A DNA stretch of 64,000 nucleotides from Nocardia niigatensis NBRC 100131 (GCF_000308655.1 NZ_BAGC01000002.1:62001-126000), one strand, 5' to 3'; numbered from the stretch's first letter, positions 1-8,127 are shown. The notes: a model not told the origin generated them from the sequence alone. Translations and numbers: made by a program.

Positions 1-863
1 GCGAGCAGCGCCTGCCGCATGCGATCGCGTTCGGCCACAACGGCATCGGTGCGTTCCAGTAGCTCGTGCCGCGCCTCCAGCGAGGCGATGGCCGCCGCCT
101 GCGCCACCCGGCTCACACTGAACGGGATGTGCACCTTCATGAGCGCGGTGATCACCTCGGGGGCGCCGACCGCGTACCCGACGCGCAGCCCGGCCAGGCC
201 GTACGCCTTCGAAAACGTGCGCAGCACCAGCACATTCGGGCGGGTGCGGCCCAGCTCGACGCCGTCGGGGAAGTCCTCGGCGGGCATCCGCAGGTACTCG
301 AAGTAGGCCTCGTCCAGCACCACCAGCACGTCCGCGGGCACCCGGTCGAGGAACTCGACGATCTCCGCCTTGCCGCGGGCGGTGCCGGTCGGATTGTTCG
401 GGTTGCAGACGAAGACCACCCGGGTGTTCGGGGTGATGGCCGCCGCCAAAGCGTCCAGATCATGGGTGAATTCGCCGTCCAGCGGCACCTGGACCGCCTT
501 GGCGCCCGCCACCTGGGCGACGATCGGGTACGCCTCGAACGAGCGCCACGCGAACAGCACCTCGTCCTCGGGATCGCGGCAGGTGATCTGCACCAGCTCC
601 TGGCACAGTGCCACGCTGCCGCAACCGGCCGCCACGTTCTCGAGCTCCACACCCAGGAAATCCGCGAGGGCGCCGCGCAATTCGATGGCGTGGTTGTCCG
701 GGTACCGGTTGGACAGCTCGACGGCCTCGGTGATCGCCTTGGTCACCGACGGCAGCGGCGGGAAGGTGGTCTCGTTGCTGGCCAGTTTCACCGCGCCGGG
801 GTGCGTCTTGCCGGCGACGTACGCCGGGATGGCATCGAGGTCCGGGCGAATGTGCGCGCTCAC
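1..863 (-). CDS. pat: Histidinol-phosphate/aromatic aminotransferase (partial, C-terminus beyond window)
   Basis: PLP-dependent class I/II aminotransferase of the HisC/Pat type, expected to transaminate aromatic amino acids or histidinol phosphate in the cytosol. The visible 287 codons read IRPDLDAIPAYVAGK, then LASNET, NRYPD, the CNPNNPTGT motif, LDEAYFEY, and the PLP-lysine region RTFSKAYGLAGLRVGY, followed by VSRVAQAAA before the window ends. The family is usually about 350-360 residues, so roughly the last fifth is missing. The start is GTG at 863: an in-frame TAG four codons upstream rules out anything earlier, and a G-rich GGAGGG abuts the start. Pat rather than HisC is inferred because the gene stands alone here with no his genes beside it. 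Confidence 0.9.
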   Translation of the reverse strand, partial: MSAHIRPDLDAIPAYVAGKTHPGAVKLASNETTFPPLPSVTKAITEAVELSNRYPDNHAIELRGALADFLGVELENVAAGCGSVALCQELVQITCRDPEDEVLFAWRSFEAYPIVAQVAGAKAVQVPLDGEFTHDLDALAAAITPNTRVVFVCNPNNPTGTARGKAEIVEFLDRVPADVLVVLDEAYFEYLRMPAEDFPDGVELGRTRPNVLVLRTFSKAYGLAGLRVGYAVGAPEVITALMKVHIPFSVSRVAQAAAIASLEARHELLERTDAVVAERDRMRQALL

Positions 864-1028
864 CCCTCCACCCTATGTCCCGTCCGCCTGCGGCCGTCCC
901 GGGGTGTCGTCTGGTTTGCCGATCGGGACATACGTGTGCCCGAATGGGGCTCGGCCGGAATATCTCCGGCTTATCTGACCTCGGGAAAGATTTATCTCGT
1001 TTTTACCTGGCGCCACTACAGTGGCCCT

Positions 1029-1721
1029 ATGTCGGGCATTTATCGAGAACTCGCCCCTGTGCACGACACCACCACTGTTCCGCTTCGGGTTCTGGAACCC
1101 GAGGGGCACGCGCGCGGCGGCATCGTGGTGTTGCACGAATCACGTGAATTCACCGAGCCATTGCTGGATCTCATGCGTGCACTCGCCGACGACGGCTGGA
1201 CCGTGATCGCGCCGGAGCTCTTCCACCGTCCCGCCAACGGCGGCGCCGCGGAAGCCGTCTTCGGGGACGAGCTCTTCGCCGATTTCGACGCCTGCTTCGA
1301 GTGGCTCACCGGACACGGGGTCTTCAGCGACTGCGTCGGCGTCCTCGGCTTCGACTCCGCCGGCACCGCCGCCGCACTGGTCGCCACCAACCGCCGCATC
1401 GGCGCCGCGGTGAGCGTCGCCGCCCCCGGCATCGAGACCCCGCTCACCCCGGAGGCCGTCGCCCTCCTCGCCGCCGCCCCCGCCTTCCAGGCGCCCTGGC
1501 TCGGCCTCTTCGGCGAGGACGACCCCCTGACCCCGCCCGATCAGGTCGACCGCCTGCGCGAGGCCGCCGCCCGCGCCGACGTCGCCACCCTGGTGGTCAC
1601 CTACCCCGGCCTCCACCACCGCCCCGACCAACCCGGTTTCGACCCCGCCGCCCACGAGGACGACTCGGTCCTCGACGCCCAGACCAGAATCTATGAATGG
1701 TTCGACTCGCACCTACGCTGA
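1029..1721 (+). CDS. Dienelactone hydrolase family protein with altered nucleophile motif
   Basis: A 230-residue alpha/beta-hydrolase of the dienelactone hydrolase type, starting MSGIYREL. The family pattern is clear: GIVVLHESREF (oxyanion region), APELFHR, an acid motif GEDDPLTP, and a C-terminal LHH histidine. The nucleophile elbow, normally G-x-C-x-G-G, reads GFDSAG near residues 108-113, so Asp sits where Cys is expected and Ser follows it. The protein may therefore be catalytically altered or inactive. The reading frame is open upstream to base 66, but that part is antisense to the aminotransferase and reads as an artefact; ATG 1029 is the sensible start. Monocistronic, divergent from the aminotransferase. 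Confidence 0.8.
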   Translation: MSGIYRELAPVHDTTTVPLRVLEPEGHARGGIVVLHESREFTEPLLDLMRALADDGWTVIAPELFHRPANGGAAEAVFGDELFADFDACFEWLTGHGVFSDCVGVLGFDSAGTAAALVATNRRIGAAVSVAAPGIETPLTPEAVALLAAAPAFQAPWLGLFGEDDPLTPPDQVDRLREAAARADVATLVVTYPGLHHRPDQPGFDPAAHEDDSVLDAQTRIYEWFDSHLR

Positions 1722-1809
1722 CCAGCCGATTTGGCCTATTGGTCACCCGCTGTGTAATCTTCTGTCCCGGCGGTTCGAAAGGAACCGGCGCCCTCGAAGA
1801 GGGGCACCA

Positions 1810-1899
1810 GGAGGCGTGCCAGAGCGGCCGAATGGGACTCACTGCTAATGAGTTGTCCCTTCACGGGGACCGGAGGTTCAAATCCTCTCGCCTCCGCCA
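1810..1899 (+). tRNA. tRNA-Ser (anticodon GCT)
   Basis: Acceptor GGAGGCG pairs with CGCCTCC at 1889-1895. The anticodon stem ACTCA/TGAGT holds loop CTGCTAA with anticodon GCT. A long variable arm and the T-arm GGTTCAAATCC follow. CCA is encoded (1897-1899). It is followed closely by tRNA-Arg. Confidence 0.95.
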
Positions 1900-1934
1900 A
1901 GCCCGGTACGCCGGGTACACATTTGAATAGCCAT

Positions 1935-2007
1935 GCGCCCGTAGCTCAACGGATAGAGCATCTGACTACGGATCAGAAGGTTGGGAGTTCGAGTCTCTCC
2001 GGGCGCG
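1935..2007 (+). tRNA. tRNA-Arg (anticodon ACG)
   Basis: Acceptor GCGCCCG pairs with CGGGCGC at 2000-2006. The anticodon stem TCTGA/TCAGA holds loop CTACGGA, anticodon ACG at 1968-1970. The T-arm is GGGAGTTCGAGTCTCTC. CCA is not fully encoded. Its 3' half is the integration target of the downstream tandem elements, and the gene stays intact because the incoming att restores the 3' end. Confidence 0.96.
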
Positions 2008-2013
2008 CAACAG
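1964..2013 (+). repeat. Attachment site copy A (intact tRNA-Arg 3' half)
   Basis: Fifty bases from the anticodon stem to 6 bases past the tRNA are repeated exactly at 13001-13050, nearly completely at 25670-25715, and for 40 bases at 30877-30916. The integrase gene of segment 1 starts reading toward it 53 bases downstream. This is the attL-like end of the whole array. Confidence 0.93.
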
Positions 2014-2055
2014 AAAGAAGCCCTGACCAGCAGTTTAGCGGTCAGGGCTTCTTTC
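2013..2055. terminator. Perfect bidirectional hairpin after tRNA-Arg
   Basis: A 16-bp perfect stem (2013-2028 with 2040-2055) ends in TTTC. It lies between the tRNA and the 3' end of the convergent integrase gene, so it can serve both. A closely related hairpin follows att copy C. Confidence 0.85.
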
Positions 2056-2065
2056 GTATCAGCAA

Positions 2066-3265
2066 TTATCCGGCGTCGATGTCACGAGTTGTCACAACCG
2101 CCCCCAAAATCGCTGCCGCATCGGCAAGGGCGTGGTCCTGCGAATGAGCGTAGGTGCGCTGAGTGAAGCTGGCATCGGTGTGCCCGAGCCACTCAGCAAT
2201 CACGGCAATCGGCACCCTCCGCAGATGCATGGTCGTGCCCGCGGTGTGCCGGCAATCGTGCAGGCGAATGTGACGAACCCCGGCCGCCTTCGCAGTCTTC
2301 GTCCAGGCGTGCGAGAGCGTGTGCGGGTGGTACGGGTTGCCCGCCTCATCGCATGCCACGTACCCGCCCGTGCCGTAGGCGTCGCCGACTGCCAGTTTCT
2401 CGCCGGCCTGCCGACGATGTGCCCGCTTCAGCACTTCCACCAGGTCGCCGTCCATGGGCAAAGTGCGCTTCGATGCTTCGGTCTTGGGTTCGTCCTCAAT
2501 GGCAGTGCCACCGGCCGCCGCCCGGCCGATCTCGATAGTGAGTGTCTTCTCGGCGAAATCGATGTTCCGCCACCGCAATCCGCCGATCTCGCTGCGTCGC
2601 AATCCTCGCAGAGCAAGATGCCACAGGTGTTCGTTGCGGTCCTCGGTCAGGCTGTCGAGCACCTGGCGCACCTCCTCGGCGGTGAAGGTGTCCGGCTTCC
2701 TGCGGCGCCGCGGAACCGCCTTGATCTGCTCGGCGACATTGCGCGCCACCAACTTCCGGTCCACCGCGTAGTCGAGCACCATGGCCATGCTGTCCACCGT
2801 CCGATTCAGTGACCGGGCAGCCCACGGCCGCCGCACCCGTCCCTTTGGGGTCTGAGTGCCACCCTCACGCAACGCCACCACGAGTTCGTCCAGGTGCTTG
2901 CGCGTCAGCTTCTGCACCGCGAGCGTGCCGTACTGCTGCTTGACCGGCGCAAGGTCGTACTCGTACCCGGCGAGGGTGGTCCGGCGCACCGAGTGCAGAC
3001 TCTTCAGCCAGTCATCGATGATCTCGGCCACGGTCACGTCCTTGCGCGGGACGAAGGTGCCCGAGGCAGCCTGATCGAGGAACCGCGCCAACGCGTCGCG
3101 CGCCTCTTTCTCGGTCTTGAACCGTCGCCGGATCTGGTGGCGCTTACCGGTCTCCGGGTCACGGCCGGCGTCGGCGACCACCTCGTAGCGGACCACGTCT
3201 TTCTTGGTGCGCCGATCGGTGATCATCATCTTCGTGATCTGCGGCGGAAGCTGTTGCCTGCTCAT
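2066..3265 (-). CDS. int: Tyrosine recombinase (integrase) of AICE 1
   Basis: A 399-residue phage-type integrase that recombines the element with the tRNA-Arg att site. The N-terminal arm-binding region covers about residues 1-80, the core-binding SAM-like domain about 80-180, and the catalytic domain from about 195. The catalytic residues are R223 in GLRRSE, H336/R339 in LHDCRH, and nucleophile Y372 in QRTYAHS. The gene overlaps xis by ATGA and ends 53 bases from att copy A, the usual int-next-to-att layout. It is clearly different in sequence from the integrase of AICE 2, although both use the same tRNA. Confidence 0.95.
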   Translation of the reverse strand: MSRQQLPPQITKMMITDRRTKKDVVRYEVVADAGRDPETGKRHQIRRRFKTEKEARDALARFLDQAASGTFVPRKDVTVAEIIDDWLKSLHSVRRTTLAGYEYDLAPVKQQYGTLAVQKLTRKHLDELVVALREGGTQTPKGRVRRPWAARSLNRTVDSMAMVLDYAVDRKLVARNVAEQIKAVPRRRRKPDTFTAEEVRQVLDSLTEDRNEHLWHLALRGLRRSEIGGLRWRNIDFAEKTLTIEIGRAAAGGTAIEDEPKTEASKRTLPMDGDLVEVLKRAHRRQAGEKLAVGDAYGTGGYVACDEAGNPYHPHTLSHAWTKTAKAAGVRHIRLHDCRHTAGTTMHLRRVPIAVIAEWLGHTDASFTQRTYAHSQDHALADAAAILGAVVTTRDIDAG

Positions 3266-3438
3266 GCCGCGGTCCCGTCCAGTCGTGCGATGTAGTCGGC
3301 CACCGCCTGCTCAGTGACGAAGCGCCGGCGACCGATCTTCACCGACCGCAGTTCACCGGAGATGATCAGTTCGTAGTACTTGCTGTGCCCGATCGGAATC
3401 CGTTTGCGGACTTCGGATTCGGTGAGTAGCTGTGCCAT
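3262..3438 (-). CDS. xis: Excisionase (AlpA/MerR-type HTH), AICE 1
   Basis: A 58-residue winged-helix DNA-binding protein: MAQLLTESEVRKRIPIGHSK, then YYELIISGELRSVKIGRRR and an acidic end. This is the short Xis form that guides excision by the integrase. The RBS GGAGGAA lies about 6 bases before ATG 3438. The stop overlaps the int start (ATGA), so the two are translationally coupled. Too short to be found by length alone, but the fold pattern and position between rep and int make it secure. Confidence 0.9.
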   Translation of the reverse strand: MAQLLTESEVRKRIPIGHSKYYELIISGELRSVKIGRRRFVTEQAVADYIARLDGTAA

Positions 3439-3453
3439 CTTCTGTTCCTCCGT

Positions 3454-5148
3454 TCACGCCGCTTGCCCAGTTGCCGAACTATCCGAGGGATCCGGGTCCG
3501 GCGGTTCTGCTGCCAACTGGGCTTTGAGGTATTCAGCGCGCCACGCCGTGCGCTTGGCGATCACGGCCATGATCAGGTGTTCGCGCAGGGGCCGTTCCCA
3601 GTCACCGGGTTGCACAGGCCGCATCTGCAAACGGCTGGTGTCGGGCTTGAGGATGCCGACCTTGGCGAGCAGTTGCCGAACAAACTCGGCGCGGTCGGCC
3701 CGGTGATCCGGCAGGGTCTTGCCGGTCCAGCGGCGCGAAACCAGCACCCGCCGACCGGGCAGGCCGAGGGTGGCGCGGCGGTGCGCCTTGCCCTTGCAGT
3801 GACCGGGCACGGTCCTGTCGGAGACGCCGCGGGGGACGATGCCGTAGCGCAGCCACACCGGGCATTTCTCCGAGCACGGGGTGAGGGTCAGCTCATGGTG
3901 CAGCCGGTCGTAGTGGGCACGGACGCGGGCCGAGTCCGAGTCCAGCACCTCGCCAATGGATTTGGTCAGGTACTTGGTGACGTAGCGGATCGTCCTGTTG
4001 GCCTCGGTTCCGGCGACGACGCCCTGAATGTGTCGGGGATCGACCTGGGCGCCGAAGCTTATGGTGTGGGCGGGTTCGAACTCGTCCACCTCGCCGATCA
4101 CGTCCAATGCGTCATCGATGGTGGGCAGAGCGCGGCCGGTCCGCGGATCGGTGAACGTGACGCCGTTCCACACCGGCATCCGGTCGTCGTCGTACTCGGG
4201 GTGGTCGAAGTGTGGCCACCAGACCTGGTGATAGGTGGCCTCGGTCACCAGCCGGATCAGCTTGCGCGACACCGGGGTTCGCAGAAGCACGTGCAGGTGT
4301 GGGGCGCCGCGCTTCTGCGGTTCCACGACCGCGAAGTACTGGATGTCGTAGCCGACGACGCGGCGCAGGTTCTGAATCCAGCGGTCGAACAGCGCGGAGA
4401 AGTGGATGATGTCGCGGGCCGCTCGGGTGTAGTCGTAGGTGCGCGGGTCACGCGGGGAACCATCGGAGCAGACCTTGCCCTTCTCGTCGCGGGCACCGAC
4501 TCGGTTGATCTGGCCGTAGGAGGGCAGGGTCAAGGTGATGAACATGCCGGGCAACCACTTGCCGTCCAGCACCTCACCGATGGTGCGCTTGGTGACCTTG
4601 CGACGCGGCAGGTTCGGGGCGTCCTGGCGCCGGCGGGTCGAACGCTGCCGGCGCGGGTTGGCCACGGCATCCGGATCGGGCAGGCGACCGCGGAGGCCGA
4701 GTTCGCGGAGTTCCCGGTCCAGGTCGGCGATCACGTCCCGGAACGCGGCGGCGGACTCCTCGTCCCCGTTGTCCTTGGCGGTTCGGTACTCGGCGAGCAG
4801 ATCCGCGCGGGCAGTGAGCACCTGGACCTGCAAGCCGGACGGGTTCGTGGTCGGGTCCACGGGTTCGTGGTCGAGGTGCCAGCCTTCGGTGCACTGTTGA
4901 ATGCGCAGGGCGCGAGCAGCTTTCGCGCATGCCGGGCACGCCGATTCCATGGTGGACTTGCAGGGCGCGCCCTCGTAGGTGGTCTTGCCGGTGTCCGGGT
5001 CGAACACGCGCATCGCGATCGGGCGTTTGCACACCTCGTACTTCTCGGCGGCGGCCTGGGCGATGTCGTGCAGATCCGGCAGCGCGCGGCGAGCAGCAGC
5101 ATCGGTCCGCGATGGCGGAAGGTCAGAGGTGGGGTCGTCGATGCTCAT
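3454..5148 (-). CDS. repSA: RepSA-type replication initiator, AICE 1
   Basis: A 564-residue initiator expected to nick the element's origin for rolling-circle replication after excision. It has an N-terminal Cys cluster (CKRP..., CPACAKAARALRIQQC), the strand motif FITLTLPSYG, and an HUH-like motif PHLHVLLRTP after FAVVEPQKRGA. Next come WWPHFDHPEYDDDRMPVWNG, a candidate tyrosine region RYVTKYLTKSIGEVL, and a second Cys motif CSEKCPVWLRYG. ATG 5148 overlaps the preceding stop by one base (TGATG), so the earlier in-frame start is not used. Strongly similar throughout to the initiator of AICE 2. Confidence 0.92.
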   Translation of the reverse strand: MSIDDPTSDLPPSRTDAAARRALPDLHDIAQAAAEKYEVCKRPIAMRVFDPDTGKTTYEGAPCKSTMESACPACAKAARALRIQQCTEGWHLDHEPVDPTTNPSGLQVQVLTARADLLAEYRTAKDNGDEESAAAFRDVIADLDRELRELGLRGRLPDPDAVANPRRQRSTRRRQDAPNLPRRKVTKRTIGEVLDGKWLPGMFITLTLPSYGQINRVGARDEKGKVCSDGSPRDPRTYDYTRAARDIIHFSALFDRWIQNLRRVVGYDIQYFAVVEPQKRGAPHLHVLLRTPVSRKLIRLVTEATYHQVWWPHFDHPEYDDDRMPVWNGVTFTDPRTGRALPTIDDALDVIGEVDEFEPAHTISFGAQVDPRHIQGVVAGTEANRTIRYVTKYLTKSIGEVLDSDSARVRAHYDRLHHELTLTPCSEKCPVWLRYGIVPRGVSDRTVPGHCKGKAHRRATLGLPGRRVLVSRRWTGKTLPDHRADRAEFVRQLLAKVGILKPDTSRLQMRPVQPGDWERPLREHLIMAVIAKRTAWRAEYLKAQLAAEPPDPDPSDSSATGQAA

Positions 5149-5810
5149 CAGGCAGCGTCCTTCCGGGTCTTGCGGTGACGGGGCAGCGTCCGCCACGCGT
5201 CTGCGGGCAGGGCGATCGGTTCAGCGAGGGAATCGCCGTGGCGGAACACCAGTTCCACGAGGGCGGGGCCGGCGTCGATGGCGCGGCATTCGGTGGCGCC
5301 GAAGGCGTGGGCCAGGCGGACGACGCGGGTGTGGTAGTCCTCGGGTGACTGGCCGGGCAGCATCCGCACCCGCACCCGGTCGAGGTGGTCGCCGATGGTG
5401 ACTGTGCGCAGCCGCGGGACGTAGAGGGCGTGGGCGTCGCCCTCGGTGAGCCCGCAGGCGGTGAGCATGCGTGCCCAGCGGCGGCGGTAGCGGAACCAGC
5501 ACAGGAACCGCACCCGTGCCCGATCGATGACCCAGCGGCGGAACGACTTCGGCGAGGTCGCCAGCCACAGGCCCAGACCGGCGAGTCCGAGCGCGGCCAC
5601 CGCGGCGCCGGCGGGCCAACCGAGCAGGACACCGGCGGCGAGGGCCGCGCCGATCGGGATCGAGATCATCGGGAACAGCAGCGCCCACCAGAGTGTGACG
5701 AACACCGCGGCGAGCAGACCGACGAGGAAATGGCCGAGCGCGGTGAGAACCAGGTCCATGGGATCGAATTCGCCGGCGGGTCGGGCGTGACGGGTGGGTG
5801 TCGCGGTCAT
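5148..5810 (-). CDS. Membrane protein resembling the N-terminal part of an FtsK-type translocase
   Basis: 220 residues. After a polar N-terminus there are two or three membrane segments (about 18-90: VLTALGHFLVGLLAAVFVTL, then a Gly/Ala-rich pair). A soluble region of about 120 residues follows, with R-W-x-x-M-L-T-A-C-G-L-T, then VPRLRTVTIGDHLDRVRVRM and LPGQSPEDY. That soluble pattern (position-specific D-x-V, L-x-G-Q, then an LA-x-x-F-G-A block) is what precedes the ATPase core in many actinobacterial transfer translocases. Here it is encoded separately from the ATPase (6147-7454). AICE 2 has no counterpart. Coupled to neighbours by ATGA and TGATG overlaps. Role in DNA transfer is inferred. 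Confidence 0.8.
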   Translation of the reverse strand: MTATPTRHARPAGEFDPMDLVLTALGHFLVGLLAAVFVTLWWALLFPMISIPIGAALAAGVLLGWPAGAAVAALGLAGLGLWLATSPKSFRRWVIDRARVRFLCWFRYRRRWARMLTACGLTEGDAHALYVPRLRTVTIGDHLDRVRVRMLPGQSPEDYHTRVVRLAHAFGATECRAIDAGPALVELVFRHGDSLAEPIALPADAWRTLPRHRKTRKDAA

Positions 5811-5986
5811 GACTGAGTTCCTTCGGTGGAATCGAACAGCGACAGTTGGTCCTCGCAGATCCAGGTGCGAGGAATGTCCTTGCCCGCGGCTTTGCGGCGG
5901 CGCTTGGACTTGGCCACCTGATCAGCGGCGGCCCGGACAATCGGATTCACCAGCGGTGCTGGGGGTTTGCGATCGGAGGCAGTCAT
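5807..5986 (-). CDS. Small conserved AICE protein with W-x-C-E-x-Q-x-x-L-F tail
   Basis: 59 residues, basic in the middle (KSKRRRKAAGK), ending IPRTWICEDQLSLFDSTEG. AICE 2 has a counterpart at 20239-20421 ending VPSTWACEGQMDLFDALEG, so the C-terminal 19 residues are the conserved part. ATG 5986 and the stop both overlap neighbours (ATGA). No function recognised; the tail could be a docking peptide, which is inference only. Confidence 0.75.
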   Translation of the reverse strand: MTASDRKPPAPLVNPIVRAAADQVAKSKRRRKAAGKDIPRTWICEDQLSLFDSTEGTQS

Positions 5987-6150
5987 GCCGCCCACCGCCC
6001 GCCGTCGTAATCCACGGCCAGGCCGAGGGTGTCGTCTTCCTCGATGGGGTCGGCGGCGGTGTGGAGCGGGTCGAAGCCCTGGCGTTCGAGCCAGAACCGC
6101 AGCGAGATCTGTGCGTCGAGGCCGCGGTCGTAGCGGTGGCGGGTGCTCAT
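5983..6150 (-). CDS. Small hypothetical protein in AICE 1 operon
   Basis: 55 residues (MSTRHRYDRGLDAQISLRFW, then an acidic DPIEEDDTLG stretch). Starts inside the last codons of traB and ends inside the start of the next gene (ATGA at both ends), which supports real translation despite its size. No family recognised. Confidence 0.65.
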   Translation of the reverse strand: MSTRHRYDRGLDAQISLRFWLERQGFDPLHTAADPIEEDDTLGLAVDYDGGRWAA

Positions 6151-7454
6151 GCCGCCGCTCCCGTCTCGCCGAAGCCGTCTTCGTCGCCGAGGTCGTCGGG
6201 GTCGAAGTCGCTGTAGTCCTCGGTGGGGCCGGTGATTTCCGGTGCCGGCGAGTAGGCGTCCACGATCCGGTCGGCGGCGTAGTCGCTGACGTAGAAGGCG
6301 CGGACCCGCACGAATTCGGCGGTGCCGTCCTCGCCGACGTAGCCGACGCCGGGCGTCAATTCCGAGATCTCGTCGCAGCGGGCGCCGCGGTCCTTCGCGC
6401 CCTGGCCGTGGACCATGGCGTTCTGGGTCGGCTCGTCCAGCCGCAGCCCGATCCGGACCGGGAACAACTGCCGGTTGGGCATCGTCTCCTTGGACGGGTC
6501 CTGCAAGGCAGCGACCACCGTGACCGCGGCGGCGCGGCCCTTGGACAGCAGGAGCCCGGTCAGGCGGCGGAACTCCTGCTGCTGGTCGCGGTCGGCATAG
6601 GACGACAACGAGGCGGCCTCATCGATGATGATCAGGATCAGGGGTTCGTCCACACTCGGGACGAGCTTGCGGATTCCTTCGGCGCGCATGCGGGCCAGAC
6701 GTTCGTCCATCACCTCGACCGCCTCTTTGAGCATCGCGAGGATGGTGTCGGCGTCGGTGGTGAACCGCACGAACAGCCGGCCCTCACCGCGCCCGAACTC
6801 CGCACCGCCCTTCGGATCTGCCATCCACACATCCACCAACCCGGCTTTGATCGCCGGGCCGAGGGCGTTGAGGATCGACCAGAGCACCGAGCCCTTCCCG
6901 GAGCCGGTCGCGCCGGCGAGCAGGATGTGGCCGTAGAGGATGCGCAGCCGCCACGGCAACCCGTCCTCCCGCACGCCCACGTGGGCCGCTTCCAGGTCCA
7001 CGCCGTGAACCACCGCCGGCGTCATCACCGGGGCAGCGAGGGTGTCGAAGGCCCTCACCTGCAAGCGAATCCGAGCCGGCTCCGGGCAGGCCGCACGGAC
7101 CTGCGGAACCATCAGGTAGTGGGCCAGCGCGTCGAGCATCTCCGGGTCGGTCCAGGTCTTCGTGGACTGCCCGCACAGCAGTGTCCATTCCACCTCGATG
7201 CCGGTCTCGGTGTAGTCCCACCACTCCAGCCGCGGGAAGCCGCGTTCCATCGTGCCGAGGCCCAGCGTGACCAGCATGGACATGCGCCGGGAATTGTCGG
7301 CGAGAACCTCTACCGCCCTGGACAACTCGGCCGGCGTCGCAGCAATCAGCTGTTCGAAGTCAGTGGGCTTGCGGCCGCGGAGAATCCAGGTGGTGCACCC
7401 GAGCGCGGCCAGCGCGGGAACGGTGAGCGGAACGATTGACGTGAGCAGGGTCAT
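6147..7454 (-). CDS. traB: FtsK/SpoIIIE-type DNA translocase TraB, AICE 1
   Basis: A 435-residue ATPase expected to pump double-stranded element DNA between mycelial or cell compartments during conjugation. One hydrophobic segment near residues 7-25 anchors it. Walker A is GATGSGKGS (about 181-189), with Gly directly after the Lys as also seen in AICE 2. Walker B is LILIIIDEA (D278 E279), followed by ALQDPSKETMPNRQLFPVRI. The acidic C-terminus (DYSDFDPDDLGDE) is almost the same as in AICE 2. ATG 7454 is preferred over GTG 7457 because it makes the TGATG overlap seen at other junctions here. Confidence 0.92.
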   Translation of the reverse strand: MTLLTSIVPLTVPALAALGCTTWILRGRKPTDFEQLIAATPAELSRAVEVLADNSRRMSMLVTLGLGTMERGFPRLEWWDYTETGIEVEWTLLCGQSTKTWTDPEMLDALAHYLMVPQVRAACPEPARIRLQVRAFDTLAAPVMTPAVVHGVDLEAAHVGVREDGLPWRLRILYGHILLAGATGSGKGSVLWSILNALGPAIKAGLVDVWMADPKGGAEFGRGEGRLFVRFTTDADTILAMLKEAVEVMDERLARMRAEGIRKLVPSVDEPLILIIIDEAASLSSYADRDQQQEFRRLTGLLLSKGRAAAVTVVAALQDPSKETMPNRQLFPVRIGLRLDEPTQNAMVHGQGAKDRGARCDEISELTPGVGYVGEDGTAEFVRVRAFYVSDYAADRIVDAYSPAPEITGPTEDYSDFDPDDLGDEDGFGETGAAA

Positions 7455-8077
7455 CACGCACCCCCAACAGGTACAGAGATCGGAAGCATGGTTTGCAGCG
7501 GGAGCGCGGGCCGCAGCGGCTTTGCCACGGCCGGCGCAAGAACGGGAAGGGGTTGGGGAGTCGGAGCAGGAGCCGGCGACGCTGCCGGTTCGACCGTGTC
7601 CACGCTGACCGGGTCCGACTCGATGGGTTCTTTGACGACCGCCTCAGCAAGCGGTGCTGAAACACGTTGTGCCGCACGGAAAAGCAGTGCGAGTCCGTGG
7701 GTATCGGCGAGCAAACTTAGCGGTGCGATAGCGGCCACCAGCGCGCACGCCCACGGGGGAAGCGACTTGCCGGCGGCGACCGCGTGCAGGCTGTTGCCGG
7801 CGATCGAGACCATGGCACCGATGACCAGCACCCGCCGGAACCATTGCCGTTCGGTGGAATTCGCCAGTACCAGTGCGCCCACGGTGGCCTCGATGATGGT
7901 GCCGTCCACGATCATCGGGAACAGCCACGCATCCGAGGCCGGAATGTGGGCCAGTTTCGCCAGATCCCGCAGGGTGGCGAACGAGAGCCAGAAGGCGGCC
8001 ATGCCCACGGCCACCGTGGTGGTGACCGCGAACAGGCGGGCCGCGACCATGGCACGGGACTTCTCGGCGATGTCCAT
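7454..8077 (-). CDS. spdB: DUF2637 membrane protein, SpdB-like spread protein, AICE 1
   Basis: 207 residues. About 110 N-terminal residues carry four membrane segments typical of DUF2637 (AAFWLSFATLRDLAKLAHIP, DAWLFPMIVDGTIIEATVGA, then two more). A Pro/Val-rich tail of about 70 residues follows. Spread proteins are known from Streptomyces plasmids, where they help intramycelial plasmid spread with TraB. RBS GGAGG lies 7 bases before ATG 8077. Directly upstream of traB with a one-base overlap. Confidence 0.85.
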   Translation of the reverse strand: MDIAEKSRAMVAARLFAVTTTVAVGMAAFWLSFATLRDLAKLAHIPASDAWLFPMIVDGTIIEATVGALVLANSTERQWFRRVLVIGAMVSIAGNSLHAVAAGKSLPPWACALVAAIAPLSLLADTHGLALLFRAAQRVSAPLAEAVVKEPIESDPVSVDTVEPAASPAPAPTPQPLPVLAPAVAKPLRPALPLQTMLPISVPVGGA

Positions 8078-8127
8078 CACGCAACCTCCGCCATCCCGTC
8101 ATTGCCGAGCCGAAAGGGTGCGCTCAT
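8077..8127 (-). CDS. Micro-ORF of 16 codons between two operon genes
   Basis: Reads MSAPFRLGNDGMAEVA. Its ATG overlaps the preceding stop (ATGA) and its TGA overlaps the spdB start (TGATG), so a ribosome could pass straight through. It also contains the spdB RBS. It could be a coupling device rather than a functional peptide. Confidence 0.35.
   Translation of the reverse strand: MSAPFRLGNDGMAEVA

Noticed and set aside
66..1028. Upstream extension of the dienelactone hydrolase frame
   Set aside because: It runs antisense to the aminotransferase gene; ATG 1029 begins the real fold.
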